54,341 nt of DNA from Actinomycetes bacterium (GTDB lineage: Bacteria > Actinomycetota > Acidimicrobiia > Acidimicrobiales > RAAP-2). The translations under genes were made by a program, and so were the position numbers. Positions 19,664-28,883 of this stretch are shown here, in pieces. The notes beneath the pieces are model-generated. The model did no database searches. It was not told where the DNA came from and saw only the letters and a list, made by a program, of their open reading frames with translations. Within the stretch, counting starts at the first letter, position 1; each line of letters begins with the position of its first letter. The stretch lies in contig JAKATH010000008.1 of assembly GCA_021828055.1 (NCBI GenBank), positions 1-54,341 on the forward strand, read 5' to 3'.

Positions 19664-19739
19664 GAGCACGCCGAGATCGCGCCGCCGTGCGGCGGAGTAG
19701 GAGCACGCCGAGATCGCGACGCCGTGCGGCGGAGTAGGA
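19629..19739. repeat. 3 x 37-bp tandem repeat containing a short hairpin and TAG
   Basis: Units at 19629, 19666 and 19703 (gcacgccgagatcgcg..gccgtgcggcggagtagga); first copy supplies the GlcD stop. Confidence 0.95.
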
Positions 19740-19807
19740 AGAAGAGGAAGAGGAAGAGGAAGAGGAAGAGGAAGAAGAGGAGGAGGAGGAGGAGGAGGAG
19801 GAAGAGG
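19736..19807 (+). promoter_or_regulatory. Uninterrupted purine (GAR)n leader with repeated AGGAGG-type Shine-Dalgarno cores before the ThDP-enzyme start
   Basis: No pyrimidine from 19736 to the GTG at 19807; ends GGAGGAGGAAGAGGTG. Confidence 0.75.
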
Positions 19808-21396
19808 TGAACGGCGCCGAAGCGTTGCTGCGGACCCTGGTGGGGTCGGACGTCGACGTCTGCTTCGCCAATCCCGGCACCTCCGAGATGCATTTCGTCG
19901 CCGCCCTCGACCGCGTGCCCGAGATGCGCGGCGTGCTCACCCTGTTCGAAGGGATCGCGACCGGGGCGGCCGACGGCTACGCACGCATGACCGGGAAGCC
20001 CGCGACGACGCTGCTCCACCTCGGCCCCGGGCTCGCCAACGGCTGGGCCAACCTCCACAATGCGCGCCGCGCGAGCACCCCCCTCGTGAACATCGTCGGC
20101 GACCACGCCACGTACCACCGTCGCTTCGACTCCCCCCTGCAGGCCGACCTCTGGGGTCTCGCGCGCACGATCTCGGCGTGGCAGCGCTCGACCGCGCGCG
20201 TGGACGACGTCGGCGCCGACGCGGCCGACGCGGTCCTCGCGAGCTACGGCCCGCCCGGTCGCATCGCCACGCTCATCGTGCCGGCGGACGTCTCCTGGAG
20301 CGAGGGCGGCGCACCCGCGTCCCGCCGTCCCGTCCCGCCTCTGCCGCTGGTCCCGCCCGAGACGATCGAGGAGATCGCGAAGGTGCTGCGTGGCAGCGAG
20401 CGCGCCGTGCTCCTCATCGGGGGAGCTGCCATGCGCGAGCGGGGACTCGGCGCGGCAGCCCGCATCGCCCGCTCCACGCAGGCGAAGGTCCTGTGCGAGA
20501 CCTTCCCGGCCGTGCACGCCCGGGGCGGTGGGCTCCTCGAGGTGGAGAAGCTCGCCTACTTCGGCGAGATGGCGATGGCGCAGCTCGATGGCGCCCAGCA
20601 CCTCGTGCTCGCCGGCGCGAGGGCACCGGCATCGTTCTTCGCGTATCCCGGGAAGCCGAGCGATCTCGTCCCCCAGGGCGTGACCGTCCACGAGCTCGCC
20701 GCGCCAGGGGTCCACGTGCCCGCAGCACTCGACGCGCTGGCCGACGCGCTGGGGGCCCGCGCGCTGGGGGCCCGCGCGCTGGGGGCCGACGCGCTGGGGG
20801 CCCGCGCCCCCGCGCCGCAGGCGGCGCCCCGGCGCCCAGGCCGCCCGTCGGGGCGGCTCACGGCCGAGTCCATGGCCGCCGCCGTCGGGCACCTGCTGCC
20901 CGACGGCGCGATCGTCGTCGACGAGTCGATCACGAGCGGGCTGTCGGTGCCCGCGGCCACGGCCGGCGGCCCGCGCCACGACTGGCTCGCGCTCACCGGC
21001 GGCTCCATCGGTCAGGGGCTGCCGGTGGCCACCGGCGCTGCCGTGGCGTCGCCGGGACGGCGTGTGCTGAGCCTCGAGGCCGACGGTAGCGCGATGTACA
21101 CGCTGCAGGCGCTGTGGACCCAGGCGCGCGAGAGCCTCGACGTGACGACCCTCGTGCTCGCCAACGGGTCGTACGCGATCCTGCAGCTCGAGCTCGCGCG
21201 CGTCGGCGCGGCGGGGGACGGCGAGCGTGCCGCGGCCCTGCTCGACCTCCACCGTCCGACCCTCGACTTCGTCTCGCTCGCGCGCGGCATGGGCGTCCCC
21301 GCGGAGCGGGCGACCGACGCGGAGGGCCTCGCCGCGCTCCTCGAGCGCAGCTTCTCCGAGGACGGGCCGATGCTCGTCGAGGCCGTCCTGGGCTGA
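19807..21396 (+). CDS. ThDP-dependent enzyme, acetolactate synthase/benzoylformate decarboxylase-like family
   Basis: FANPGTSEMHFVAALDRVP; LFEGIATGAADGYARMTGKPA; C-terminal GSIGQGLPVATGAAV...LEADGSAMYTLQALWTQARE. Start is GTG 19807. Confidence 0.85.
   Translation: MNGAEALLRTLVGSDVDVCFANPGTSEMHFVAALDRVPEMRGVLTLFEGIATGAADGYARMTGKPATTLLHLGPGLANGWANLHNARRASTPLVNIVGDHATYHRRFDSPLQADLWGLARTISAWQRSTARVDDVGADAADAVLASYGPPGRIATLIVPADVSWSEGGAPASRRPVPPLPLVPPETIEEIAKVLRGSERAVLLIGGAAMRERGLGAAARIARSTQAKVLCETFPAVHARGGGLLEVEKLAYFGEMAMAQLDGAQHLVLAGARAPASFFAYPGKPSDLVPQGVTVHELAAPGVHVPAALDALADALGARALGARALGADALGARAPAPQAAPRRPGRPSGRLTAESMAAAVGHLLPDGAIVVDESITSGLSVPAATAGGPRHDWLALTGGSIGQGLPVATGAAVASPGRRVLSLEADGSAMYTLQALWTQARESLDVTTLVLANGSYAILQLELARVGAAGDGERAAALLDLHRPTLDFVSLARGMGVPAERATDAEGLAALLERSFSEDGPMLVEAVLG
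20746..20805. repeat. 4 x 15-bp in-frame repeat (gcgctgggggcccgc; ALGAR)
   Basis: Direct reading; lies between central and C-terminal ThDP domains. Confidence 0.95.
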
Positions 21397-21445
21397 CGCC
21401 TCGTCCGGCGCGCCGGCTCGCGGCGGGCCGCTCCCCGAGCAGGGG

Positions 21446-22225
21446 TCAGCCCAGCTCCACCACGACGACGGTGTGGTCGGAAGGCTTGTTGCCCTTGGGG
21501 CTCTTCCTCCGCGCGTCGCGATCGATCTCGGCCGACATTGCTCGCGAGGCGAGCGGTGCGGAGAGGAGCACCAGGTCGATGCGCATCCCCATGCCCTTGT
21601 GGAAGTTGCCGGCGCGGTAGTCCCACCACGAGAAGATCCCGCCCTCGGGGTGGAGCCGGCGGAACGTGTCTTCGAGCCCCCAGTCGAGGATCTCTCCGAG
21701 AGCCCGGCGCTCGGGCTCGCTCACGTGCGTGGCACCCGCGAAGGCCGCGGGGTCCCAGACGTCGGCGTCGTCGGGGGCGACGTTGAAGTCGCCGCACACG
21801 GCAACCGCGTCGTCGGGGGCGTAATGCTCCGCCAGGTACGCGCGCAGGCGGGCAAGCCACTCGAGCTTGAAGCGGTAGTGCTCGCTGTCGAGGCTCCTGC
21901 CGTTCGGCACGTAGACGGAGTGGACGCGCATGCCTGCGCACGTGGCCGCCAGCATGCGGCATCCGTGCACGTCTTCTTTGGACCCGAGCCCGCACACCGG
22001 TGCCTCGAGCCCGACCCGGCTCGCGATCGCCACGCCGTTCCACCGGCCGTCGCCGTGGTGCGCAGAGTCGTAGCCGATCGCTGCGAAGGCAGCGAAGGGG
22101 AACGCGTCATCGGCGAGCTTGGTCTCCTGCATGCACAGGATGTCGGGACCGTTGGCCTCGGTCCATTCCAGGACCAGCGGGAGCCGAGCGCCCAGCGAGT
22201 TCACGTTCCAGGTGGCGAGCTTCAC
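21446..22225 (-). CDS. xthA: Exodeoxyribonuclease III
   Basis: MKLATWNVNSLGARLPLVLEW; CMQETKLAD; VCGDFNVAPDDADVWDP; KPSDHTVVVVEL. Confidence 0.92.
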   Translation of the reverse strand: MKLATWNVNSLGARLPLVLEWTEANGPDILCMQETKLADDAFPFAAFAAIGYDSAHHGDGRWNGVAIASRVGLEAPVCGLGSKEDVHGCRMLAATCAGMRVHSVYVPNGRSLDSEHYRFKLEWLARLRAYLAEHYAPDDAVAVCGDFNVAPDDADVWDPAAFAGATHVSEPERRALGEILDWGLEDTFRRLHPEGGIFSWWDYRAGNFHKGMGMRIDLVLLSAPLASRAMSAEIDRDARRKSPKGNKPSDHTVVVVELG

Positions 22226-22656
22226 GACGTCACGCCGCCTTCCGCCGGCACCAGCACGAACAGCAGGTCCGCCTCGCAGGCGGGCTCGTCCCCCACGCGC
22301 GCCCGGCCGTGCCCGGACCCCGCGCGTGCGGACATCCGCCCGACGACGATCTCCAGCTCGAGCGTCTCTCCGGGCACGACCTGACGGCGGAAGCGGGCAC
22401 GGTCGACGCCGCCGAAGAGTGGCAGCCTGCCCGAGAAGCGCCGGTCGGCGAGCACGGCGACGCCGCCGAGCTGCGCGAGCGACTCGAGCATCAGGACCCC
22501 CGGCAGGGTCGGCCGGCCGGGAAAGTGGCCGCCGAAGAAGTCCTCCTCACCCGTGAGGTGCCAGCGGCCCGTCGCGGACCGCCCCGGGTCCACCGAGACG
22601 ATCTCGCTCACGAAGAGGAACGGGTCGCGATGGGGCAGGACGTCGGTCGGGCGCAT
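22222..22656 (-). CDS. fabZ: 3-hydroxyacyl-ACP dehydratase, FabZ-like
   Basis: VLPHRDPFLFV; GHFPGRPTLPGVLMLESLAQLGGV; 4-nt overlap with xthA. Confidence 0.88.
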   Translation of the reverse strand: MRPTDVLPHRDPFLFVSEIVSVDPGRSATGRWHLTGEEDFFGGHFPGRPTLPGVLMLESLAQLGGVAVLADRRFSGRLPLFGGVDRARFRRQVVPGETLELEIVVGRMSARAGSGHGRARVGDEPACEADLLFVLVPAEGGVTS

Positions 22657-22698
22657 CGTCGCGACGCTACCAACGACGGACTTCGCGGTCCGAAGCGC

Positions 22699-24435
22699 TC
22701 AGCGCTCGGGACCGGTCCGACCCGCGACGAGCTCGGGGAGCGCGAGCTCGGCGACGCGACGCGGCGGGTCAAGGGCCACGAGCACGAAGCGTCGCCGCTC
22801 CCCGCGCGTCAGCACCTGCCGGGCCTTGCTCGGGGGTGGATCTCCCATCGCAGCCAGCGGGATGTAGGCGTGCAGCACCCCGCCTCCCGGCAGGTCGACG
22901 TCGACCATGGCTCCGTGCGAGGTGAACGACACCACCTGGCCCTCGATCTCGCGCTCGAGGGGGTACGTCGCGACAAACGTGATGAACGCGAGCGGCTCGT
23001 TGACCGCCGGCGGCGGCGCTGCCGACCGGCGACGGCGATGGCGCCCGTCCTTCTCTTTGCGCTTCCCGCGCCCTTGGTCTCCGTGGCTGTCTCGGCCGTC
23101 CCCGGCGGGCTCTCGGGCAGGGGCGATCGCCTCGGCGAGCGCCTGGCCGATCGCCTCTCTGACCGCGGGGTTCGCCGCGGCCGCGCTGCGCACGGCGCCA
23201 GCTTGCGCCGCGCCGTTGGTGGTCGTCGCCGGAACGAGCGCGGCCTTCTTCGGGGCAGCTTTCTTGAGAGCCGCCTTGGTCGCCGCCTCCTTCTTCGCGG
23301 CGGTCTCCGCCTGCTTCCTGGCCGCGGCCTTCCTGGCTGCGGCCTTCTCGGGCGCTGCGTCCTTCTTTGCCGCCGCCTTCTTGGCCGCCGCCTTCTTGCC
23401 CGCCGCCTTCTTCGCGGCGGGCTCCGCCTGCTTCTCGGCCGCCTGCTTCCTGGCCGCCTGCTTCCTGGCCACGGCCTTCTCTGGCGCGGCCTTCTCTGGC
23501 GCGGCCTTCTCTGGCGCGGCCTTCTCCGGCGCGGCCTTCTCCGGCGCGGCCTTCTTGCCCGCGGCCTTCTCCGGCGCGGCCTTCTCGGGCGCTGCAGCCT
23601 TCTTGCCCGCGGCCTTCTCCGGCGCGGCCTTCTCCGGCGCTGCGGCCTTCTTGCCCGCGGCCTTCTCGGGCGCGGCCTTCTCCGGCGCTGCGGCCTTCTT
23701 GCCCGCCGCCTTCTTCGCGGCGGGCTCCGCCTGCTTCTTGGCTGCGGCCTTCCTGGCTGCGGCCTGCTTGGGCCCTTCTGCGACGAGCCTTGCGATCGCG
23801 GTCTTCTTCTTGGCGGCCGCAGCCGGAGGCGGCCCTTCCGGCCAGACGTCACCGACCTTCGGGGTCGAGCCGTCCGGGAGAAGCGGCGCTCTGCGGGCGG
23901 CGACCTTCTTCGCTGCCTTCGCGAGCTCTGCTGCCTTGACCGGCGGTGACAACGCGCGCACGTCGCCGCTCTTCGCCTTCCCCTGCGCCTGCCGGCTCTT
24001 CGGACCGCGCACGGGGATCCTCGGCGTGAAGATCCACCCGACGCCCGGCACGGGTTTGCCGCCGACGAGCCTGCCCTTTTCGAACAGCCATGGGTGCTCG
24101 ACGTGGAACTCCTGGAACGAGTCGTTCGAGAGCACGATCGCTCCGGTCCGTTCGGCGATCCGCAGCACGAACGCGTCACCGCGCCCGATCGCGCCGGCAG
24201 GCGGCGAGACGACCTCGCCGTGGAGCTCGGCGTCGATCAGCTGCTTGCGCTCGGACGGATCGACGCGGTGCTCGAAGGACGCGTCGACGACCACGACGAT
24301 CTCCGCGCCGGGGTTCTCGGCCGCGTAGCTTCGGACGGCTTCGTCGAGTTGGCGAAGGCTCGGGGTGGTGCGCCCCTCGGTGGCGAGGTTGGAGCCGTCC
24401 ACCACGACGACGTGCTTTGCGGGCGAGAGCGTCAC
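22699..24435 (-). CDS. NYN/Zc3h12a-like ribonuclease domain, long Lys/Ala-rich H1-like tail, C-terminal S1-like domain
   Basis: VVVVDGSNLATEG...IVVVVDASFEHR...GDAFVLRIAERTGAIVLSNDSFQEF; PEKAAPEKAAGKKAA repeats; EIEGQVVSFTSHGAMVDVDLPGGGVLHAYIPLAAMG. Confidence 0.8.
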   Translation of the reverse strand: MTLSPAKHVVVVDGSNLATEGRTTPSLRQLDEAVRSYAAENPGAEIVVVVDASFEHRVDPSERKQLIDAELHGEVVSPPAGAIGRGDAFVLRIAERTGAIVLSNDSFQEFHVEHPWLFEKGRLVGGKPVPGVGWIFTPRIPVRGPKSRQAQGKAKSGDVRALSPPVKAAELAKAAKKVAARRAPLLPDGSTPKVGDVWPEGPPPAAAAKKKTAIARLVAEGPKQAAARKAAAKKQAEPAAKKAAGKKAAAPEKAAPEKAAGKKAAAPEKAAPEKAAGKKAAAPEKAAPEKAAGKKAAPEKAAPEKAAPEKAAPEKAAPEKAVARKQAARKQAAEKQAEPAAKKAAGKKAAAKKAAAKKDAAPEKAAARKAAARKQAETAAKKEAATKAALKKAAPKKAALVPATTTNGAAQAGAVRSAAAANPAVREAIGQALAEAIAPAREPAGDGRDSHGDQGRGKRKEKDGRHRRRRSAAPPPAVNEPLAFITFVATYPLEREIEGQVVSFTSHGAMVDVDLPGGGVLHAYIPLAAMGDPPPSKARQVLTRGERRRFVLVALDPPRRVAELALPELVAGRTGPER

Positions 24436-24462
24436 GTGCAGGCAGCCTCAGGTCTCCGGAGC

Positions 24463-27400
24463 TCAGCCGATCGCACGGTCGAGAAGGGAAGACTGTTCGA
24501 GCTGGTGCAGCGCGCCGCTCCCGGTCGCAGGGCTCGCGGACTCCGGGCGGCTCACGTGGAGCAGTGCGTAGCGGTCGCGCAGGATCCGATGGAGACGCGA
24601 GTGCACGAACGACCACGCCCCCATGTTCTCGGGCTCCTCCTGGAGCCAGACCACCTCGGTCGCTGTGGGGTACCGGTCGAGGACGTCGCCGATCGGCCGC
24701 TGCGGCCAGGGGTACAGCTGCTCGACGCGCACGACCGCCACCGCCGCCGGCGGGTGCGGCTCGATCGGCGCCACGGCCCGAGCAGGGCCGCCGCCCTCGA
24801 GACGCTCGTCGCGGCGCTGCATCGCCTCGTGGGCGACCTTGCCGCTGCAGAGCACGACGCGTCGCACCCCCGCAAGATCGCGCACCGAAGGGTCGTCCAG
24901 CACCTCTGCGAACGATCCGGACACGAGCTCGGAGAGCGGCGAACGTGACCGCGCGGCGCGCAACATCGACTTCGGGGTGATGACCACGAGCGGGGTTGCG
25001 GGCATCCGCATCGGCTGCGCCCTCAGGAGGTGGAAGTACTGGCCAGCGGTCGACGGCACCGCGATGCGGAGGTTGCCGCGCGCCGAGAGCGTCAGGAAAC
25101 GCTCGATCCGGGCCGAGGAGTGCTCGGGGCCCTGGCCCTCGTAGCCGTGAGGCAGGAGGAGGACGAGACCGGCATGCTGGCCCCACTTGTCCTCCGCTGC
25201 GACGAGGAAGTTGTCGATGATGATGCTCGCGCCGTTCACGAAGTCGCCGAACTGGGCCTCCCACGCCACGAGCGCGTCCGGCGCCTCGACCGAGTAGCCG
25301 TACTCGAACCCAACGGCGGCGTACTCGGAGAGGAGCGAGTCGCGCACCGTGAAGCGCCCTGGCCTCCCGCGCTCGGCGTCGGCGAGATCTCCCAGGTGCG
25401 CGAGCGGCACGTACTCGTGGCCGTTGTCGTGGTCGACGAGCACCGAGTGGCGCTGGCTGAACGTGCCGCGCCTCGTGTCCTGGCCGGTGAGACGGACGTC
25501 GACGCCTTCCGCGAGCAGCGAGCCGATCGCGAGCTGCTCGGCGAGCGGCCAGTCCACCTCGCCAGCCGCGACGAGCTCGGTGCGCTGGGCGAACTGGCGG
25601 ACGAGCTTCGGGTGCAGCGTGAAGCCTTCCGGCACCGTGGTCGTGCGGTGAGCCAGCTCGACGAGGAGCGGCTCTTCGACTCCGGTCTCGACGCGCGGCA
25701 CCTCGGGCCCGGGCTCGCCCTCGGGCTCCGAGCCTCCCTCGGCCACCCGCGACCTCGCCGGCGGGTGCGGCGGTGCGGCTCGGACCTCGTCGAGGACGGC
25801 CTGCAGCTGCGCGTTGAACGCGTCGAGCGCCCGCTCCGCCTCCTCGAGGGTGATGTCGCCGCGCCGCACGAGAGTCTCGGTGTAGAGCTTGCGAACCGAC
25901 CGTCTGGCGTCGATCCGCCGGTACATGAGGGGCTGGGTGTAGCTCGGATCGTCGCCCTCGTTGTGCCCGTGCCGCCGGTAGCACACGAGGTCGATGACGA
26001 CGTCCTTGCGGAAGGCCTGGCGGAATCCGAAGGCAAGGCGCGCCGCCCGGACGCAGGCTTCGGGGTCGTCGCCGTTCACGTGGAAGATCGGCGCCTGCAC
26101 CATCTTCGCGACGTCGGTCGGGTACACGGAGCTGCGCGCCGCGCCGGGCGCGGTGGTGAACCCGAGCTGGTTGTTCACGACGATGTGCACGGTGCCGCCG
26201 ACGCGGTACCCCGAGAGCGCGGAGAGGTTCAGCGTCTCGGCGACCACCCCCTGGCCGGCGAAGGCCGCGTCGCCGTGGACGAGCACCGCAAGGATCGGGA
26301 ACTGGGTCGGCTCCCTCGCGCCGGGAAGCGAGAGGGTGCCGTCCGTCGGAGGGAGGAAGTGGTCCTGCTTCGCCCGGGCCATCCCCTCGACCACCGGGTC
26401 GACCGCCTCGAGGTGCGAGGGGTTGGACGCCAAGGTGATCGCCAGGTCCAGACCGGACGGCCCGCTGAATTTCCCCGTGGCGCCCTTGTGGTACTTCACG
26501 TCGCCCGACCCTTGCACGGAGTCGGGGTCGAGGATGCCTTCGAACTCCTCGAAGATGTCGCGGTAGGACTTGCCGACGATGTTGGCGAGCACGTTCAGCC
26601 GGCCGCGGTGGGCCATGCCCATCACGGCTTCCACGACCCCGCCGCGCGCCGCGTCGTCGAAGAGCGAGTCGAGCACGACGATGAGGGACTCCGCACCCTC
26701 GAGCCCGAAGCGCTTCTGCCCGACGTACCGGCTGTGGAGGAACCGCTCGAACACCTCGGCGGCGTTCAACCGGTCGAGAATGCGCCGTTGCCCCTCGGGG
26801 GAGACCGCGTGGTCCACCCCTTCCACGTGCTCTTGGATCCAGCGCTTCTGCTCGGGGTCTTGGATGTGCATGTACTCGATGCCGAGAGTCCTGCAGTACG
26901 CGTCGCGCAGGATGTGGAGGATCTCTTCGAGGGTGGCCCGCTCGTGCCCGGCCAGCCCGTCCGCGACGAACCGGCGCGGGAGGTCCCAGATGGTCAGCCC
27001 GTACGTGAGCGGGTCGAGCTCCGGATGGATCCTTGGCGGCTCGGCGTCGAGCGGGTCGAGGTGGGCGATCAGGTGCCCGCGCACCCGGTACATGTTGATG
27101 AGGGTCTGGACGTGGACTTGCTTCAAGAGCCGCTCGTGCTCCCGGTCGTCGGACGCCGGCCGGTCGGCGTGCCAGCGGACCGCCTTGTAGGGCACGGCCA
27201 TCGACTCGAAGACCTCGTCGTAGAAGTCGTGGCCCCCCCTGAGGCACTCGGCGACGTACGCGAGGAACAGCCCCGACTCGGCCCCCTGGATGATCCGGTG
27301 GTCGTAGGTCGACGTGAGGGTGACGACGCGACCCGCGCCGAGCTCGGCGAGCAGCTGGGGGTCCGCCGCCTCGAACCCTGCCGGGTTCGAGATCGCGCCG

Positions 27401-28599
27401 ACCCCCACGATGACGCCCTGGCCGGGCATGAGGCGCGGCACCGACTGCGCCGTGCCCAGCGTCCCGGGGTTGGTCAGGCTCACGGTCACCCCGGCGAAGT
27501 CGTCGGGGCCCACCCTCCCGGAGTGGACCTTGCGGACCAGGTCCTCGTAGGCGAGGACGAACTCCCGGAAATCGAGGGTGTCGGCGTCCCTCACGCACGG
27601 GACCAAGAGGGTGCGCGACCCGTCTCGTCGCTCGACGTCCACGGCGAGGCCGAGCCCGATGTGGGAGTGGTGGACGACGCCGGGCGAGGTCCTCCCGCCG
27701 GCGCCCTCCTCCTCCACGTAGGACGAGTTCAGCGCCGGCACCGCCCCGAGCCCCTTGAGCACGGCGTAGCCGATCAGGTGGGTGAAGCTCACCTTCGCCC
27801 CGGTCGTGCGGGCGAGCTGGTTGTTCAGGATCTGGCGGTTGACCTCGAGCAGCTTGGCGGGCACGGTGCGCACGCTCGTCGCCGTGGGCACTGCGAGGCT
27901 CGCAGCCATGTTGGCGGCGATCCGGGCCGCCGCGCCCCGGAGCGGGACCGTGGGGTCGGGGGCTCGTGCCGCGTCCTGCCGTGCCAGGCCCTGCCCCGGC
28001 TCCAGCTCGCCACCTTCCACCCGGCGCTGGACGGAGGGGGCGCCGGCGGCTGCGGCCGGCGGCGTGCCCGGGGCCGGCGGCGTGCCCGGTGCCTGCGGCG
28101 GGGCGGCGCCCGGGGCCTGCGGCGCGCCCGGGGCCTGCGGCGGGGCGGCGCCAGGGGCCTGCGGCGGGGCGGCGCTCGGGGCCGGCGGCGCAAGAGGTGC
28201 CTGCGGCGGGGCGGTCCCGGCGGCCGGCGGGGGTCCGGTTCGAGCCCCCCAGGGCGCCGGCGCGCCGGCGTGGCCGTTCCCTACCGCCGACCCGGGCGGG
28301 CCGGGCTGGCCGGTTCGAGTCTCGTCGGGGGCCGGGGCGGGCTCGTCGGCGGCGCGCCGAGCGCGCGCCGCGACCTGTCTCGCGAGCGTGTCCATCGGGG
28401 CAGGCAGCGGAGCCGGGTGGTAGTCGGCGAAGAAGTCGCGCCAGCTCTCGCTGACCGAGCCGGGATCTGCCCGGTAGCGGTCGTACATGTCGTCGACCAG
28501 CCAGGCGTTGGGCCCGAACGCGCCCTCGGAGGGACGACGGGCGCGCGTCCCCGCCGCGGGCCGACGGTCATCTTCACCGGGTTCACCGGGCGAAGTCAC
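24463..28599 (-). CDS. kgd: Multifunctional 2-oxoglutarate decarboxylase/dehydrogenase E1 with E2 succinyltransferase domain (Kgd type)
   Basis: N-terminal FGPNAWLVDDMYDRYRADPGSVSESWRDFFADY; E2 STYDHRIIQGAESGLFLAYV; E1 MGMAHRGRLNVLANIVGK and VVNNQLGFTTAP. Start GTG 28599. Confidence 0.93.
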   Translation of the reverse strand: MTSPGEPGEDDRRPAAGTRARRPSEGAFGPNAWLVDDMYDRYRADPGSVSESWRDFFADYHPAPLPAPMDTLARQVAARARRAADEPAPAPDETRTGQPGPPGSAVGNGHAGAPAPWGARTGPPPAAGTAPPQAPLAPPAPSAAPPQAPGAAPPQAPGAPQAPGAAPPQAPGTPPAPGTPPAAAAGAPSVQRRVEGGELEPGQGLARQDAARAPDPTVPLRGAAARIAANMAASLAVPTATSVRTVPAKLLEVNRQILNNQLARTTGAKVSFTHLIGYAVLKGLGAVPALNSSYVEEEGAGGRTSPGVVHHSHIGLGLAVDVERRDGSRTLLVPCVRDADTLDFREFVLAYEDLVRKVHSGRVGPDDFAGVTVSLTNPGTLGTAQSVPRLMPGQGVIVGVGAISNPAGFEAADPQLLAELGAGRVVTLTSTYDHRIIQGAESGLFLAYVAECLRGGHDFYDEVFESMAVPYKAVRWHADRPASDDREHERLLKQVHVQTLINMYRVRGHLIAHLDPLDAEPPRIHPELDPLTYGLTIWDLPRRFVADGLAGHERATLEEILHILRDAYCRTLGIEYMHIQDPEQKRWIQEHVEGVDHAVSPEGQRRILDRLNAAEVFERFLHSRYVGQKRFGLEGAESLIVVLDSLFDDAARGGVVEAVMGMAHRGRLNVLANIVGKSYRDIFEEFEGILDPDSVQGSGDVKYHKGATGKFSGPSGLDLAITLASNPSHLEAVDPVVEGMARAKQDHFLPPTDGTLSLPGAREPTQFPILAVLVHGDAAFAGQGVVAETLNLSALSGYRVGGTVHIVVNNQLGFTTAPGAARSSVYPTDVAKMVQAPIFHVNGDDPEACVRAARLAFGFRQAFRKDVVIDLVCYRRHGHNEGDDPSYTQPLMYRRIDARRSVRKLYTETLVRRGDITLEEAERALDAFNAQLQAVLDEVRAAPPHPPARSRVAEGGSEPEGEPGPEVPRVETGVEEPLLVELAHRTTTVPEGFTLHPKLVRQFAQRTELVAAGEVDWPLAEQLAIGSLLAEGVDVRLTGQDTRRGTFSQRHSVLVDHDNGHEYVPLAHLGDLADAERGRPGRFTVRDSLLSEYAAVGFEYGYSVEAPDALVAWEAQFGDFVNGASIIIDNFLVAAEDKWGQHAGLVLLLPHGYEGQGPEHSSARIERFLTLSARGNLRIAVPSTAGQYFHLLRAQPMRMPATPLVVITPKSMLRAARSRSPLSELVSGSFAEVLDDPSVRDLAGVRRVVLCSGKVAHEAMQRRDERLEGGGPARAVAPIEPHPPAAVAVVRVEQLYPWPQRPIGDVLDRYPTATEVVWLQEEPENMGAWSFVHSRLHRILRDRYALLHVSRPESASPATGSGALHQLEQSSLLDRAIG

Positions 28600-28715
28600 G
28601 CTCCAAACCCTACCGGTGCGGATGTGCCGGCCGGCTTGACGGTACCGGCGCGGACGCGGCGGCCCGCCTCCGCTCCACTCGGGGGGAGGCCGACCACCTC
28701 CGGTATGGTCCTTGG

Positions 28716-28883
28716 GTGGTCCCGACCCCCTCCCGTGTCGGCACGGAACCGCGCGCCGGCGGCCGCCCCGTCCTTCCCGGGCTGCCCGAGGAGCTCTTCG
28801 TCGCCGAGCGGTCCTTCCGGCGCGTCGTCCCGTTCGACGTGGCGGCGACGGGCGCACGCGCTCGCGCCCGAGACACGGATTGA
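28716..28883 (+). CDS. Possible small protein (55 aa) overlapping the next gene's TTG start
   Basis: GTG..TGA frame MVPTPSRVGTEPRAGGRPVLPGLPEELFVAERSFRRVVPFDVAATGARARARDTD; no homology check possible. Confidence 0.35.
   Translation: MVPTPSRVGTEPRAGGRPVLPGLPEELFVAERSFRRVVPFDVAATGARARARDTD

Noticed and set aside
19629-19739. CRISPR array (37-bp repeats)
   Set aside because: Three abutting units, no variable spacers, no cas genes.
19557-19940. Poly-serine protein on the minus strand over the GAR tract
   Set aside because: Translation of the purine tract complement; overlaps two well-supported plus-strand genes.
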